A stretch of 64,000 bases of DNA from IMG/VR virus record IMGVR_UViG_3300025364_000003, positions 142,529 through 206,528 of that record; one strand, written 5' to 3'. Below, piece by piece: positions 17,546 through 26,391 of the stretch (positions within the stretch are counted from its first letter, which is position 1; each line of letters opens with the position of its first letter). The DNA comes from a virus. The translations under genes were made by a program, and so were the position numbers. Under the pieces are notes generated by a model, which was not told where the DNA came from, made no database searches, and saw only the letters and a program-made list of their open reading frames with translations.

Positions 17546-20089
17546 ATGAAAGCAATGTCTTCCAAGAACAAAAATAATAATTGGGAAAAGCAATTCCGTG
17601 AACTTGAAAAAAGGGCGGTTAGACATGAACAAATTTTACAAGAGGCTGGTTATGCTGGAGGCCCGAGTTCCGTTGATGGGTCTGCAACTTTCAGGGGAGG
17701 CCCATACGGTTTTGGAGGCGTAAATCAACTGGCTGCTGGTTTGTCTGAGCCGGTAAAGAAGTTGAAAAAACAAAGAGATGAGGAAGCGGTTTATAACATT
17801 GCAAGCCAACAAAGAATAAATCGTGGGTACCCGGCACCACAATCCGTCACAGGATTTCCCGGTGGTGAATCTAATTCCGGCATTCGCTCTGGACAGCATT
17901 TCCCCACAGAAATTGAACCAATAGCAGTTTCTTCCGACGACCTTTCAAAAATGGCTGCTGACGAAGATCCAACAGATGACTATTTTGGCTTTGATGATGA
18001 TGAATTAGAAGACATGAAAGATAGGTCAGACAGAGGGCTGAAAGAATTTGGAGTATCAGGTGCTCAAGGAGCTATGAGAGGTGTTCCTTCAGACAAGAAT
18101 TATCGTGACCTTCCTGGGTGGCCACGTCACAATTCGCTTGAGAAACCCGGCAACTTCGTTCCAGAAATTGAAGGAGACGAAGATGGGGATGGCGAAGAAG
18201 ATGACTACTTGACCGATGAGGAATACGTCAATGACGTGCTGCGTTTGAATGGCATGGGGGTTAAACCCGGTCATCTCAAAAAATTGTTTGGTCAGGGTGG
18301 GCTTGAGGAATCAGCTCTCTATGAGCGCACGCTTTATCATGGAACTGTGATTGATCACAAGGACAGCATAGAGCAGTATGGCCTCACGGGTGAACTTGGA
18401 GACTGGGTAAAAGATGCTTACGGTTTGGAACTGGATGAAGAAGACTGGGAAGAACAACTTGGTGGTATAACTTTCGCTGCTCAAAAGAGCGACATGAGCA
18501 TGGCTGTTGGAGCGATGCGTTTTCACATTGGCAAGAAGCTGGGAAAGTCACTGAGGGATGTAACAATTGAAGATATTCGTCGCTGGGGTATGTTGGTTGT
18601 CATAAAAGATGTCGAAGAAGAAGACGATTCATATGGCGACGGGTGGAAACAGCGTCCACCACATGGGCAAGAAGGCTATTATGATGAATATCCTGTTTCT
18701 GTAGAGCCTGGTGATTGGTTTACTAAAGAACAAGTGTACATCGATCATGTTCTTACAGGTGGTAAACTAATTGACTTCCTTCGTCGACATGGAGCACTCA
18801 GACATGTTACTTCGCAAGTAAAAGAAGACAAAGAAGCAGCTGCACGAAGAGAGTTGATCAAACTTGCAGTTGCTTATCATGATCCCAAGTATCGGGATGA
18901 TATTGTAAATAAAGTAAAGCAGCTGTCTGGGAAAATGCTGCAAAAGCAACTTGAAAACTACAGAGATATTGAAGAAGCACATGAAACCATTGCTCAAAAG
19001 AGAGCGCAAAGATACGGCGGGACTGCGCAAAAGCAGCGAGGACAACAGCTAAAATTTGATTTTGGGGAAGCGCTAAGTTTGAAAAATGTATTTCTAGAAA
19101 CGTATGTTGCTCCCCCCTATGGTCCAGAACCCGACAAAGGAACAGAGCATTACAAGCGTGGGAATTGGGAAGAAACTCCAATAGGAGATGATTGGCTTAT
19201 TAATCCAGTCGATCATTCTGGTGGTCATGCTGAAATGCCAGCAGCAAAACATAGTCCTGGCAGACAAGCTTATGGACAAATAGGTTCTCCTAAAGACTTT
19301 GTACCTGAAGACTGGGAGCAGAGACATTCCAAAACAAAAGAGGAACCAATGGATCCAGAAGAACTGAAAAAATTTATCGAATCTGTTGTTAAGGAAGCAA
19401 TCAGAGAAGAAAGAGTGAACGAAGAAGACTTGGTTGAAGGTTCGAAAAATGAACCAACCAATCCAGAACTTTGGTCTAGGGCAAAAGTAGCAGCAAAGCG
19501 TAAGTATGATGTATATCCGAGCGCTTATGCTAACGCTTACGCTAGTAAATGGTATAAAGACAAAGGTGGTGGCTGGCGCAAAAAGAAAAAACCCAAGAAA
19601 GAATCTCTTGAGAATATCATTCGAAATCTCGTTAAAGAAGAAATGGGCGTTCAAGAAAAAGTTCACAAAGATAGCGGTCTTGGAAAATGGTTTGGAGAAA
19701 AGTGGGTTGATATCTCCAGAAAGAAAAAAAGCGGTGGACATCCTGAATGTGGCGCCTCGGCTGACAAGGGTAAAAGAAAAAGTGATAGTTCAAAAGCATA
19801 CCCAAAGTGCGTGAAGAAGTCAAAGGCGCAATCCATGACCAAAAAGGAAAAAGAAAGTGCTACTCGCCGTAAAAGAGCAAAGCCTAACAAACCTGGAAAG
19901 CCTGACAACACAGCCACAGACAAGACAAAAAAAGAAGCATACACTGGCATTGACGACAAAACAGGTCGTGGAGAACCAAAAGGTGGCAGTAAGGCTTTTC
20001 AAAAAAGTCGTAAAAAAGTTTTTGACTACGATGAAGAACACAAACCCAAGGGAATTGAGGATTTGAAAAATTATCACATGGATGATTAA
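17546..20089 (+). CDS. Multidomain protein with ADP-ribosyltransferase-like motif and phage KWYK/YPKC C-terminal modules
   Basis: 847 residues (an ATG at codon 4 is an alternative). Residues 1-~250 are acidic and disordered. At residue ~263 LYHGTVIDHKDSIEQYGL has the YHGT/GL signature of ADP-ribosyltransferase-fold proteins; a catalytic Glu is not identified with certainty. Residues ~600-625 (PEELKKFIESVVKEAIREE) and ~685-700 (ESLENIIRNLVKEEMG) are amphipathic helices like the targeting segments found elsewhere here. Between and after them come YPSAYANAYASKWYKDKGGG and WFGEKWVDISRKKKSGG...YPKCVKKSKAQSMTKKEKESA, modules familiar from T4-like cyanophage proteins. Could be a packaged polyprotein cut by the prohead protease. 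Starts divergently from the metalloprotease. Confidence 0.65.
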   Translation: MKAMSSKNKNNNWEKQFRELEKRAVRHEQILQEAGYAGGPSSVDGSATFRGGPYGFGGVNQLAAGLSEPVKKLKKQRDEEAVYNIASQQRINRGYPAPQSVTGFPGGESNSGIRSGQHFPTEIEPIAVSSDDLSKMAADEDPTDDYFGFDDDELEDMKDRSDRGLKEFGVSGAQGAMRGVPSDKNYRDLPGWPRHNSLEKPGNFVPEIEGDEDGDGEEDDYLTDEEYVNDVLRLNGMGVKPGHLKKLFGQGGLEESALYERTLYHGTVIDHKDSIEQYGLTGELGDWVKDAYGLELDEEDWEEQLGGITFAAQKSDMSMAVGAMRFHIGKKLGKSLRDVTIEDIRRWGMLVVIKDVEEEDDSYGDGWKQRPPHGQEGYYDEYPVSVEPGDWFTKEQVYIDHVLTGGKLIDFLRRHGALRHVTSQVKEDKEAAARRELIKLAVAYHDPKYRDDIVNKVKQLSGKMLQKQLENYRDIEEAHETIAQKRAQRYGGTAQKQRGQQLKFDFGEALSLKNVFLETYVAPPYGPEPDKGTEHYKRGNWEETPIGDDWLINPVDHSGGHAEMPAAKHSPGRQAYGQIGSPKDFVPEDWEQRHSKTKEEPMDPEELKKFIESVVKEAIREERVNEEDLVEGSKNEPTNPELWSRAKVAAKRKYDVYPSAYANAYASKWYKDKGGGWRKKKKPKKESLENIIRNLVKEEMGVQEKVHKDSGLGKWFGEKWVDISRKKKSGGHPECGASADKGKRKSDSSKAYPKCVKKSKAQSMTKKEKESATRRKRAKPNKPGKPDNTATDKTKKEAYTGIDDKTGRGEPKGGSKAFQKSRKKVFDYDEEHKPKGIEDLKNYHMDD

Positions 20090-20107
20090 AAAGTTAATCG
20101 CAAGATG

Positions 20108-20135
20108 TTGACAGTCTTCACTGAGTGTTTACCTT
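20108..20135 (+). promoter_or_regulatory. Sigma70-like promoter of the hsp20 gene
   Basis: A perfect TTGACA lies at 20108-20113; TACCTT at 20130-20135 is a weak -10 with 16 bp spacing. It is the only consensus -35 noticed ahead of a gene in this window and would allow expression by the host polymerase. Confidence 0.45.
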
Positions 20136-20140
20136 ACAGC

Positions 20141-20156
20141 TGTCACAAGAGTGACA
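20141..20156. promoter_or_regulatory. Perfect inverted repeat, possible operator of hsp20
   Basis: TGTCAC-AAGA-GTGACA is a perfect 6-bp dyad with a 4-bp spacer, placed between the promoter and the Shine-Dalgarno of the hsp20 gene. Position fits a repressor site or an RNA hairpin that could melt with temperature; the sequence does not decide. Confidence 0.4.
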
Positions 20157-20177
20157 ACATTTTTAGGAGGAAACATT

Positions 20178-20606
20178 ATGGGACTTTTAGCAAGAAAAAA
20201 CCTTAATTCTGTTAACCCAATTTTTAATGATAGCTTTTTTGATGATTTCTTTAGAGATCCTTGGGGTGTTTCCCTTGCTCGCCCCAACTATTCAAACGTT
20301 GCTCGATACCCAATTAGGCGTCTAAGAACTGACAATGGAACGTTTAAAGTAGAATTTGATGTTCCAGGCGCCGGAAAAGATGACATCGAAATTCATTATG
20401 ATGAAGAAACTGGTATTCTCACCGTCTCCTCTAAGACAGAGGAAAATTCCAAAGAGTTGGAAACGAGTCGCACATTTAGCTACCAAGTTTCGGCCTATGA
20501 TCTAGATACCGAAACCATAGAAGCTACCTGCGACAAAGGAATATTGACTATAATAGGCAAGCCTATAACAAAGCAGCTGACCCGAAAGCGAATTGAGATC
20601 AAGTAA
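20178..20606 (+). CDS. Small heat-shock protein, Hsp20 family
   Basis: 142 residues from ATG 20178, with AGGAGG 7 nt upstream; a GTG at 20151 lies inside the inverted repeat and is rejected. The alpha-crystallin domain spans residues ~45-142: FKVEFDVPGAGKDDIEIHYD (VPG with following DI), GILTVSSKTEE, and the C-terminal CDKGILTIIGKP, corresponding to the family's A-x-x-x-n-G-V-L motif. Hsp20 proteins hold unfolded clients without ATP; hsp20 genes are widespread in T4-like cyanophages. Together with the GroEL-like protein it suggests phage-controlled proteostasis. Monocistronic, with its own promoter and terminator. Confidence 0.88.
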   Translation: MGLLARKNLNSVNPIFNDSFFDDFFRDPWGVSLARPNYSNVARYPIRRLRTDNGTFKVEFDVPGAGKDDIEIHYDEETGILTVSSKTEENSKELETSRTFSYQVSAYDLDTETIEATCDKGILTIIGKPITKQLTRKRIEIK

Positions 20607-20607
20607 A

Positions 20608-20638
20608 AAAAAGCCCCCGATTACGGGGGCTTTTTTTA
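20608..20638 (+). terminator. Rho-independent terminator after hsp20
   Basis: AGCCCCC-GATTAC-GGGGGCT hairpin followed by seven T and preceded by an A-run, so it can also stop the convergent gene at 20663. Confidence 0.92.
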
Positions 20639-20662
20639 TTTATACACCTGTCTCTGTTGTGA

Positions 20663-21163
20663 TTACCAGTTGATTTTGAAAGACTGCCAACCTCTGTTAG
20701 GAACACGAGCTGGCTTTGACTTTTCATTTAAGCCAAGAACTGCCTTCTCTTCCTCGGTTAGCTTTGCAAGGGCATTTTTCCTGAGCTTTTCTTTTCTTTC
20801 TTTTTCGGCTCTAATCTTAGCCTGGCGTTCTTTTTCAGCTTTCTCTTTTGCTCTCTTTTCGGCTGTAGTGTCAAGTTCAGCTAGCTTTATGATCCGAAAC
20901 CCAAACTTTCCTTCTTTTTTCAATTTTTTCAGACGGTTGTAAACCCCTTTTTCAACATCTTTGACAAAAGGGTCGCCATATGGTCGAGAATAACATTCGG
21001 GAGTTACACCAGAAGGGTTTCTCCTTCTCACTTCTGCCCAGTAATTTTCGACGAAAGTTTTAGAATCATCAACTGAAAGATGAACGGTATAGCCATCAGG
21101 GCGCTGCCCCCATCCACTTTCAGACTCAAGCCATTCTTGAAGAACAACGGGGAAAGTAGTCAT
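20663..21163 (-). CDS. Unknown protein with charged C-terminal helix, 166 aa
   Basis: ATG with AGGAGG upstream. The N-terminal ~95 residues look globular (WLESESGWGQRPDGYTVHLS, ENYWAEVRRRNPSGVTPECY) and the next ~45 residues form a single highly charged helix rich in AEKERK repeats. Ends in GWQSFKINW. No family recognised. Precedes the hsp20 terminator on the opposite strand. Confidence 0.65.
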   Translation of the reverse strand: MTTFPVVLQEWLESESGWGQRPDGYTVHLSVDDSKTFVENYWAEVRRRNPSGVTPECYSRPYGDPFVKDVEKGVYNRLKKLKKEGKFGFRIIKLAELDTTAEKRAKEKAEKERQAKIRAEKERKEKLRKNALAKLTEEEKAVLGLNEKSKPARVPNRGWQSFKINW

Positions 21164-21183
21164 ATCTGCCTCCTAATTTTAGT

Positions 21184-21510
21184 TTAGCTGCACCAGACAG
21201 GTCTGTAAACTACTCGAAACCATTTCTTAAATTCTTTTAGCGTTGCTTCAACATAAATGTACTCTTCTTTAAGAATTTTGAATCTGAAATGATCACGTCC
21301 ACGTCGTGACGGCTGAACATCCAAATACATAAACAACTCCCCCTTTAAAAGGGCCGCTTCTTTTCCAGAACCAAGCTCTACTCCAATTAGGTCGTTTTCT
21401 ATTTGAATCAACGCACCTGGACTTAATAGCAACGGGTCACGCACTGGCAAAAGAAAACAATCCACAAATATAACTATTTCTTTAGATGTGAACCAATTAT
21501 ATATCAACAT
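21184..21510 (-). CDS. Unknown protein, 108 aa
   Basis: Frame is open from 21567, but the extra N-terminal residues overlap the control region of the divergent gene at 21571, so the ATG at 21510 is preferred (an ATG at 21558 is possible). Sequence IVIFVDCFLLPVRDPLLLSP and RDHFRFKILKEEYIYVEATL is beta-rich with no known motif; ends WFRVVYRPVWCS. Twenty nucleotides upstream of the 166-residue gene, likely the same transcript. Confidence 0.5.
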   Translation of the reverse strand: MLIYNWFTSKEIVIFVDCFLLPVRDPLLLSPGALIQIENDLIGVELGSGKEAALLKGELFMYLDVQPSRRGRDHFRFKILKEEYIYVEATLKEFKKWFRVVYRPVWCS

Positions 21511-21570
21511 AAGTGATAAATTGAGATGATTGTTTCTCAAGCTATTACAAACTAACATTAGGAGCAATTA

Positions 21571-22089
21571 ATGGAAGATTGGGAAAAAAAATATTGGGCA
21601 CAAAAAATGCAACAGCTCCAAAAAAATCCTCAGGAACTACCACATCATGAGCCGGCACACATAGCTCAAGATAGACAAAGGGCGCAACAAGCTGGAAATC
21701 ATTGGAGAGAAATTGATCCTCTTACGGCCATGTATGCTAATCAACAGGGCATGACGTCTAGGGGAATGGGTCCTCAGGTGCAAGTTGTTCATTTACGTGA
21801 AGGGGTAGTCTACTACAAGAAAGTAGATGTAGAAGGATTTGGCACTACAATGCCAATGGTTCGCTCATGTGGACCAGCAGTAGGCGTTGTTGGAAGGGAA
21901 TTTGAAATGCGCCAAGAATGTCATTGTTATCTTATTGACAATCTTGAAGTTGTTGATCTTGGAAATGTAAACCCACAAAAGATGTTAAAATTAGTTGAGG
22001 TTCGGGCACCATTCATTGGAACTATTTTGGTTGAAAGTAGTGCAGTTGTTGCACCTGGAGACAGGGGACCAAAAATTCTCAAAGGATAA
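21571..22089 (+). CDS. Unknown protein, 172 aa
   Basis: ATG with AGGAG at 8 nt. The N-terminal ~60 residues are Gln-rich helices (WAQKMQQLQKNPQELPHHEP); the remainder is beta-type (VQVVHLREGVVYYKKVDVEG, GPAVGVVGREFEMRQECHCY, LVEVRAPFIGTILVESSAVV) and could be a small beta-barrel. No family recognised. First gene of a rightward run; followed by a 300-nt gap. Confidence 0.6.
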   Translation: MEDWEKKYWAQKMQQLQKNPQELPHHEPAHIAQDRQRAQQAGNHWREIDPLTAMYANQQGMTSRGMGPQVQVVHLREGVVYYKKVDVEGFGTTMPMVRSCGPAVGVVGREFEMRQECHCYLIDNLEVVDLGNVNPQKMLKLVEVRAPFIGTILVESSAVVAPGDRGPKILKG

Positions 22090-22395
22090 CAAGGATTATG
22101 TCTATCTTTCGTATCTGATGTGAAGTCAAGCTCCGGAAACATCATTATAGAGTAAAAGAAGCACTGTTCCTTGCGAGTGAAATTCGTTGGGAGAATATAG
22201 AACGTTGGTCAATTTGAAGTTGTATGTATTTGCAAATACAAATAAGTGATGTCTTTTAATAAAAATCCCGGATTGTCTCTATAGAATACAAGATCCATTT
22301 TTGGCTGTAAACCAAATAATATCAAGAAAGACCGACAATAATCCTGCAAAATTTGAGATTACTACTTATGCTTAAGTTTACCAGGACCGGAACCA
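22090..22395 (+). other. 306-nt intergenic gap with possible gene remnant
   Basis: No intact gene seen. An ATG 10-15 nt after the upstream stop opens MSIFRI then meets TGA; past the stop the same frame reads KLRKHHYRVKEALFLASEIR and WENIERWSI, a helix resembling the N-terminal helices of the kinase-like proteins at 33215-35489 (VLLEIRGTFKW). This may be debris of such a gene. The rest is AT-rich without clear hairpins. Confidence 0.35.
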
Positions 22396-24366
22396 ATGAC
22401 ATCAAATTTTCCAATTTTATTAGATGATTTTCCAAATCCGTCAGGCAGTACATTTTTGTCTGCTACGGGTGCATTGGGTCACGCTGCACAACATACCAAT
22501 ATGAATGATGCCATTGAGGCCATTCAAACACGTATTGGTGTAACGGGTTCAACGGTAAACACGAGTCTTGACTATGAAGTTCACAATGTCGATCACGGTC
22601 ATGATCATGATGGTATCAACTCAAGACCAATTGCTTTAGGCACCAGCGGTTCAGGTTGTACATTTGAAGATGGTTTGTTTGATTTTACAGTTTTCACACG
22701 AGCCGGTGAGGCAATTTGTAAAATAAACGAAATTCTAAAATCACTTGCGCCATCACCAGCACCCAATCTTGATGATCTTGGAGTTGTGGATACGGGCACG
22801 GCTGGCATTTTATCGTTTGGCAATACCCAAGGGGTGTCTGGATATGCGAATGTAACTGGAACTGGTTCTTTGCCAGCTGTCGATATCAACGATTTATATT
22901 CCGTGTCTTCTTTTTCGGGTGATCTTAGACGTGGATTGTTCAACAATTCTACGACGATAAATGGAATTTTGAATGATGACGTCGCCGCCGATCTTCCAAA
23001 CTATCCTGGCAATGCTTTTGGAAACGCCGACCAAGGGATACTTCGGCTTGTTCTAAACGGAGCAACCTTGGTAACCATGAGTCTAACCTCTACTTCTTCA
23101 TCCATAACATCCTCTACAGCCGATGGAAGTTTTTTAGCCGTCTCTTCATTGCAGACAGGAAGTTTTTCCAATGGTGACCCTTTTACACTATTCAAACATA
23201 GAACAGGTGTGTGGTCAGTTGATCCTGGCGACCAAAGAAACGGATGGAATGTTGCTCGTGTTTTTCATGAAATTGGTGGGACCTCTACCGAAACAAACAG
23301 GGTGGCCTGGGTTGTTGACGACAATCCTGCTGCTCCCACTGCACCGTCAGGTTCCTTACATACGTTGAACCTTACAGGGTTAAAATATCTCACAGGGGTA
23401 AAATACTTTACTGGTGGATCAGCTCTTTACAACACAGCTATTTCTGGAGCGTATAGAAATGCATACTCTTCAGGAAACGCTGTTACTTTTACCAATTCTA
23501 CCAATATATCTTTTAGTTCACAACCTTTGTCTTCTATTGTTGTCGGTCTCGAAGATGAAAACAAAGTAGAGGTAATCACAAACAAGGCTGGCACAATCAC
23601 AGCAGCCAAACTCTTACCAGGAACCATTACTGCGAGAGTTAACTGCACCAAGCCTATTGGTCCAAATCTCACAAACGGGGGAGTTTCGAGCATAGGTGAA
23701 ATATTCTTAAACAGTCAAGCTGCAAACAGCACCGTTTTAAGAGATAGATTTAGAGATGAAAATTTTAGACTTGAGGTTGCTGATTACGATCTTCAAGCAG
23801 ATATTCCAGCTTCTGGTTGGGATAGCACCACCAATCGTTCTGGTTCTTCAGCTCTTCCGTTAGTCGTTTTCGATGAGTGCTTAAGAGCACTTCCCGGTCT
23901 TCCGGACAGTGGCGGAGGGAATGGAGATTTCAGTGGGTTTGCCAATGGCCCATCGGCCAATGTGGACTATAGTGATTTCTCTGGTTCCCTAACATATTAC
24001 CGTGAGTTTATAAACAACACTGGTGGTTCAAGATCAAATTTTGATTTACAAATAACTGGCTCTGGCACTTGGAGCACTGGAAGTGCAGTTTTGGGTGCTA
24101 ATAATAGATTTTTGGTGGAGGTAAAATTACCAGAGAAAACAGGTTGGAACGTCTATACTCCGTTTCAAAAGGTTGGTGATCCGCAGATTCCAAATGATGG
24201 AGCAGGAATTTTAAATGGATCGTTTGATGAAACACTTCCTGCTGCAAACAAAGGAACGTTTGGCACCATATTTGTAGCGGACGGCAACTACATCGTTGTA
24301 AGAATAACCGCCAATGCACAGTGGTCTGGAGAAATCTGTGACATGAGATTGGTGTGGACGTCATAA
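22396..24366 (+). CDS. Virion structural protein, fibre/baseplate type, 656 aa
   Basis: ATG with AGGA upstream. The N-terminus LLDDFPNPSGSTFLSATGAL, then HAAQHTNMNDAIEAIQTRIG, is a common opening of phage fibre and baseplate proteins (H-x-x-x-x-N-D-A-I-E-A-[IV]-Q-T-x-[IL]-G). It is followed by HNVDHGHDHDGINS, a His/Asp-rich stretch that might bind metal. The remaining ~540 residues are Gly/Ser/Thr/Asn-rich beta sequence; YYREFINNTGGSRSNFDLQI near the end suggests a carbohydrate-binding-like tip. Leads a three-gene run with 24383 and 25486. Confidence 0.7.
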   Translation: MTSNFPILLDDFPNPSGSTFLSATGALGHAAQHTNMNDAIEAIQTRIGVTGSTVNTSLDYEVHNVDHGHDHDGINSRPIALGTSGSGCTFEDGLFDFTVFTRAGEAICKINEILKSLAPSPAPNLDDLGVVDTGTAGILSFGNTQGVSGYANVTGTGSLPAVDINDLYSVSSFSGDLRRGLFNNSTTINGILNDDVAADLPNYPGNAFGNADQGILRLVLNGATLVTMSLTSTSSSITSSTADGSFLAVSSLQTGSFSNGDPFTLFKHRTGVWSVDPGDQRNGWNVARVFHEIGGTSTETNRVAWVVDDNPAAPTAPSGSLHTLNLTGLKYLTGVKYFTGGSALYNTAISGAYRNAYSSGNAVTFTNSTNISFSSQPLSSIVVGLEDENKVEVITNKAGTITAAKLLPGTITARVNCTKPIGPNLTNGGVSSIGEIFLNSQAANSTVLRDRFRDENFRLEVADYDLQADIPASGWDSTTNRSGSSALPLVVFDECLRALPGLPDSGGGNGDFSGFANGPSANVDYSDFSGSLTYYREFINNTGGSRSNFDLQITGSGTWSTGSAVLGANNRFLVEVKLPEKTGWNVYTPFQKVGDPQIPNDGAGILNGSFDETLPAANKGTFGTIFVADGNYIVVRITANAQWSGEICDMRLVWTS

Positions 24367-24382
24367 AAGGTAAGGTATCTAA

Positions 24383-25447
24383 ATGTCTCTAAACCAGGCA
24401 CTGATTGCTTTCAAGAAGCTCTTCAATAGGCCACATACGTCCAATGATAAACAATTGCTGGCTAACGAAGGTTATTTTGTAGGCTTTCAACAAGACACTT
24501 CTACCATTTTTGCAGAGCGACCTCCGGCAAACCCGCCGGGTAGTCCTTTCCAAGTAAACACAGGTTCGTTTTATGCTAATGATGGCACCACTGAAAAGGT
24601 TAGACTAACTTTAGAATTTGTTTCGGGAACTGACACTTCTAATGGTAGACACGGTTTCCAGGCAAAATTACCTTCCGACTATGAAACCAGTTCTTCCAAT
24701 CCAAAAGCTGGAACCGGTTTTTTTGTTAATAATCAAGTTCTACAGTTCACAACCGGTTCTGTGCAAATTGTTACAGAATTTGTTGGTGGTTCAGGGTACC
24801 AGGCACTTCTACGAAATAAAAATTTGCAACAAATTCCGTTGCTTGATCCCAGAGAATGGATTCTTTATGAGTTTGGTGGTTTAATTTATCAAGAAACGCC
24901 GCCAGCCGTTGGTCCGACAAATGAAAACCCAGGGTTTTTAGATTGTTGGATTTATATCGGCGACATGGCTTCAGATGTAACCAGTTCGGTTTCTGCATCT
25001 GGAATTACAACTAGAATTAATGGCACGAACCTCACTACCAATACGCAAGTTATTAATATAAGCGGCTCAATTGTTTCTGCATCGGTCACAGGCGGAACTG
25101 ATGTAACTTATGCTTTTGATGCTCTAAAAGCTGATGACAGAGTTCACATACTTTTGTCTGACGGTGGACCTTTTGAAAAGTATCTTTCCGGTTCCTTCAG
25201 GGAGGCAATTTATATTAATAAAATTTTCCCTTCAGCTTCTGTTTGGTATGAGGATAGCTCTAAAACAAAAAAAATTGTTGAGAAGATTTGGTCATATAAT
25301 TCAAACAAAACTGTGAATACGATAGTCAGGAACGTATATGCTACTGATGGTACAACAATTCTAACAACCGCTACCGACGCAATTACCTATGGCAGTGGCT
25401 CTGTTCCACCTATTGCAGAAGTAAGTCGCATAAGAAATATTACATAG
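24383..25447 (+). CDS. Virion structural protein, 354 aa
   Basis: SD AAGG just upstream. Beta-rich sequence throughout (VRLTLEFVSGTDTSNGRHGF, FVGGSGYQALLRNKNLQQIP) with SGSIVSASVTGGTDVTYAFD in the middle. No known family. Position between two fibre-type genes and composition support a tail-tip or fibre role. Confidence 0.6.
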   Translation: MSLNQALIAFKKLFNRPHTSNDKQLLANEGYFVGFQQDTSTIFAERPPANPPGSPFQVNTGSFYANDGTTEKVRLTLEFVSGTDTSNGRHGFQAKLPSDYETSSSNPKAGTGFFVNNQVLQFTTGSVQIVTEFVGGSGYQALLRNKNLQQIPLLDPREWILYEFGGLIYQETPPAVGPTNENPGFLDCWIYIGDMASDVTSSVSASGITTRINGTNLTTNTQVINISGSIVSASVTGGTDVTYAFDALKADDRVHILLSDGGPFEKYLSGSFREAIYINKIFPSASVWYEDSSKTKKIVEKIWSYNSNKTVNTIVRNVYATDGTTILTTATDAITYGSGSVPPIAEVSRIRNIT

Positions 25448-25485
25448 AACAATATACTTAAGACCAACGCAGTAAAGGTAAAAAC

Positions 25486-26343
25486 ATGAGTCTAGAATCA
25501 CCATTTTCAGTTTTGTTTGATTCCGAAGGAACAGAGCTTGCGGTAACCGCAAGTCAGTCTGGTTCATTCTTGGACGGCACACAGCCAGGATTTTTGGTTA
25601 TGGGTTCTGGTTCCAATGGAGCACAGTTCCTCAGACTGGCAAGCGATGGTGCTCTTTTTATTACTGGTCAAGTAACTGACACAGTCGATATTACAGGTGC
25701 GTTGCTTATTACAGGTGCAGTTGCACAGGGCGACGCCGGCTCTATACCTGAATCGTGGTACGTTAGAATCACTGACGGCACTCAGGTTATTGGCGATAGT
25801 TTTTCTACTCCGATTTTTGTTACCGGATCTGTTCTTGCTGAATTGGATGGAGCTACTTTTGACGGAGGCGCTCTTCTTGTTACTGGTAATCTTGCACTGG
25901 ATCCAAATTCTGTCGTTGTTGTTTCTGGTAACAACTATGATGCAGATGGCAATCTTCTTGTTGCTCTTTCAGGCGTTGCAGTTTTCAATGAACATCTACA
26001 GGTCACAGGTACTGTAAATGTCGTAGAACCTGTAACAGTTACCGGCTCCGTTTCCACAACACCTGTAAAGTGTCCCAACACGACAGTTACAGGATTTGAT
26101 GCTAATACTACATCAGTTACAGTTCTTGCAACAAATACTGCCCGCTGTGGTGCAACATTCTTCATGGATGGAAACTCTCGGGCATTTATCAAGCTCGGCA
26201 CAGGCGCCTCTACAACCGATTTCTCGATTCTGCTAAGAAATAATGGTTATTTTGAACTTCCAGCGAGTTACACCGGAGAAGTTTCAGCAGTTTTCAACAA
26301 TAACGCAAACAACACATTGAGGATTACAGAAATCACAGAATGA
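25486..26343 (+). CDS. Fibre-type structural protein with TGS/TGxV repeats, 285 aa
   Basis: Residues ~45-190 contain repeated beta-hairpin-like units centred on ITG or VTG (ALFITGQVTDTVDITGALLI, FVTGSVLAELDGATFDGGAL), similar to the ISG/VSG boxes of the giant fibre at 8428. The C-terminal ~90 residues (TARCGATFFMDGNSRAFIKL, ending NTLRITEITE) form a distinct domain often found at the end of phage structural proteins. Ends at a bidirectional terminator. Confidence 0.65.
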   Translation: MSLESPFSVLFDSEGTELAVTASQSGSFLDGTQPGFLVMGSGSNGAQFLRLASDGALFITGQVTDTVDITGALLITGAVAQGDAGSIPESWYVRITDGTQVIGDSFSTPIFVTGSVLAELDGATFDGGALLVTGNLALDPNSVVVVSGNNYDADGNLLVALSGVAVFNEHLQVTGTVNVVEPVTVTGSVSTTPVKCPNTTVTGFDANTTSVTVLATNTARCGATFFMDGNSRAFIKLGTGASTTDFSILLRNNGYFELPASYTGEVSAVFNNNANNTLRITEITE

Positions 26344-26363
26344 TAGCACTATAAGTTTGAAAC

Positions 26364-26391
26364 AAAAAGCCACGTCTAACGTGGCTTTTTT
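26364..26391. terminator. Bidirectional terminator between convergent genes
   Basis: GCCACG-TCTAA-CGTGGC hairpin flanked by A5 on the left and T7 on the right, lying exactly between the fibre-type gene and the HAD gene. Confidence 0.9.

Noticed and set aside
19094-19741. 215-codon leftward ORF
   Set aside because: Phe/Cys-rich antisense of a Lys/Glu-rich coding region, no SD and no motif.
22100-22220. TGA read as an amino acid (alternative genetic code)
   Set aside because: TGA ends several well-defined genes here (for example the genes ending at 2543, 8395 and 32563), so the standard code holds.
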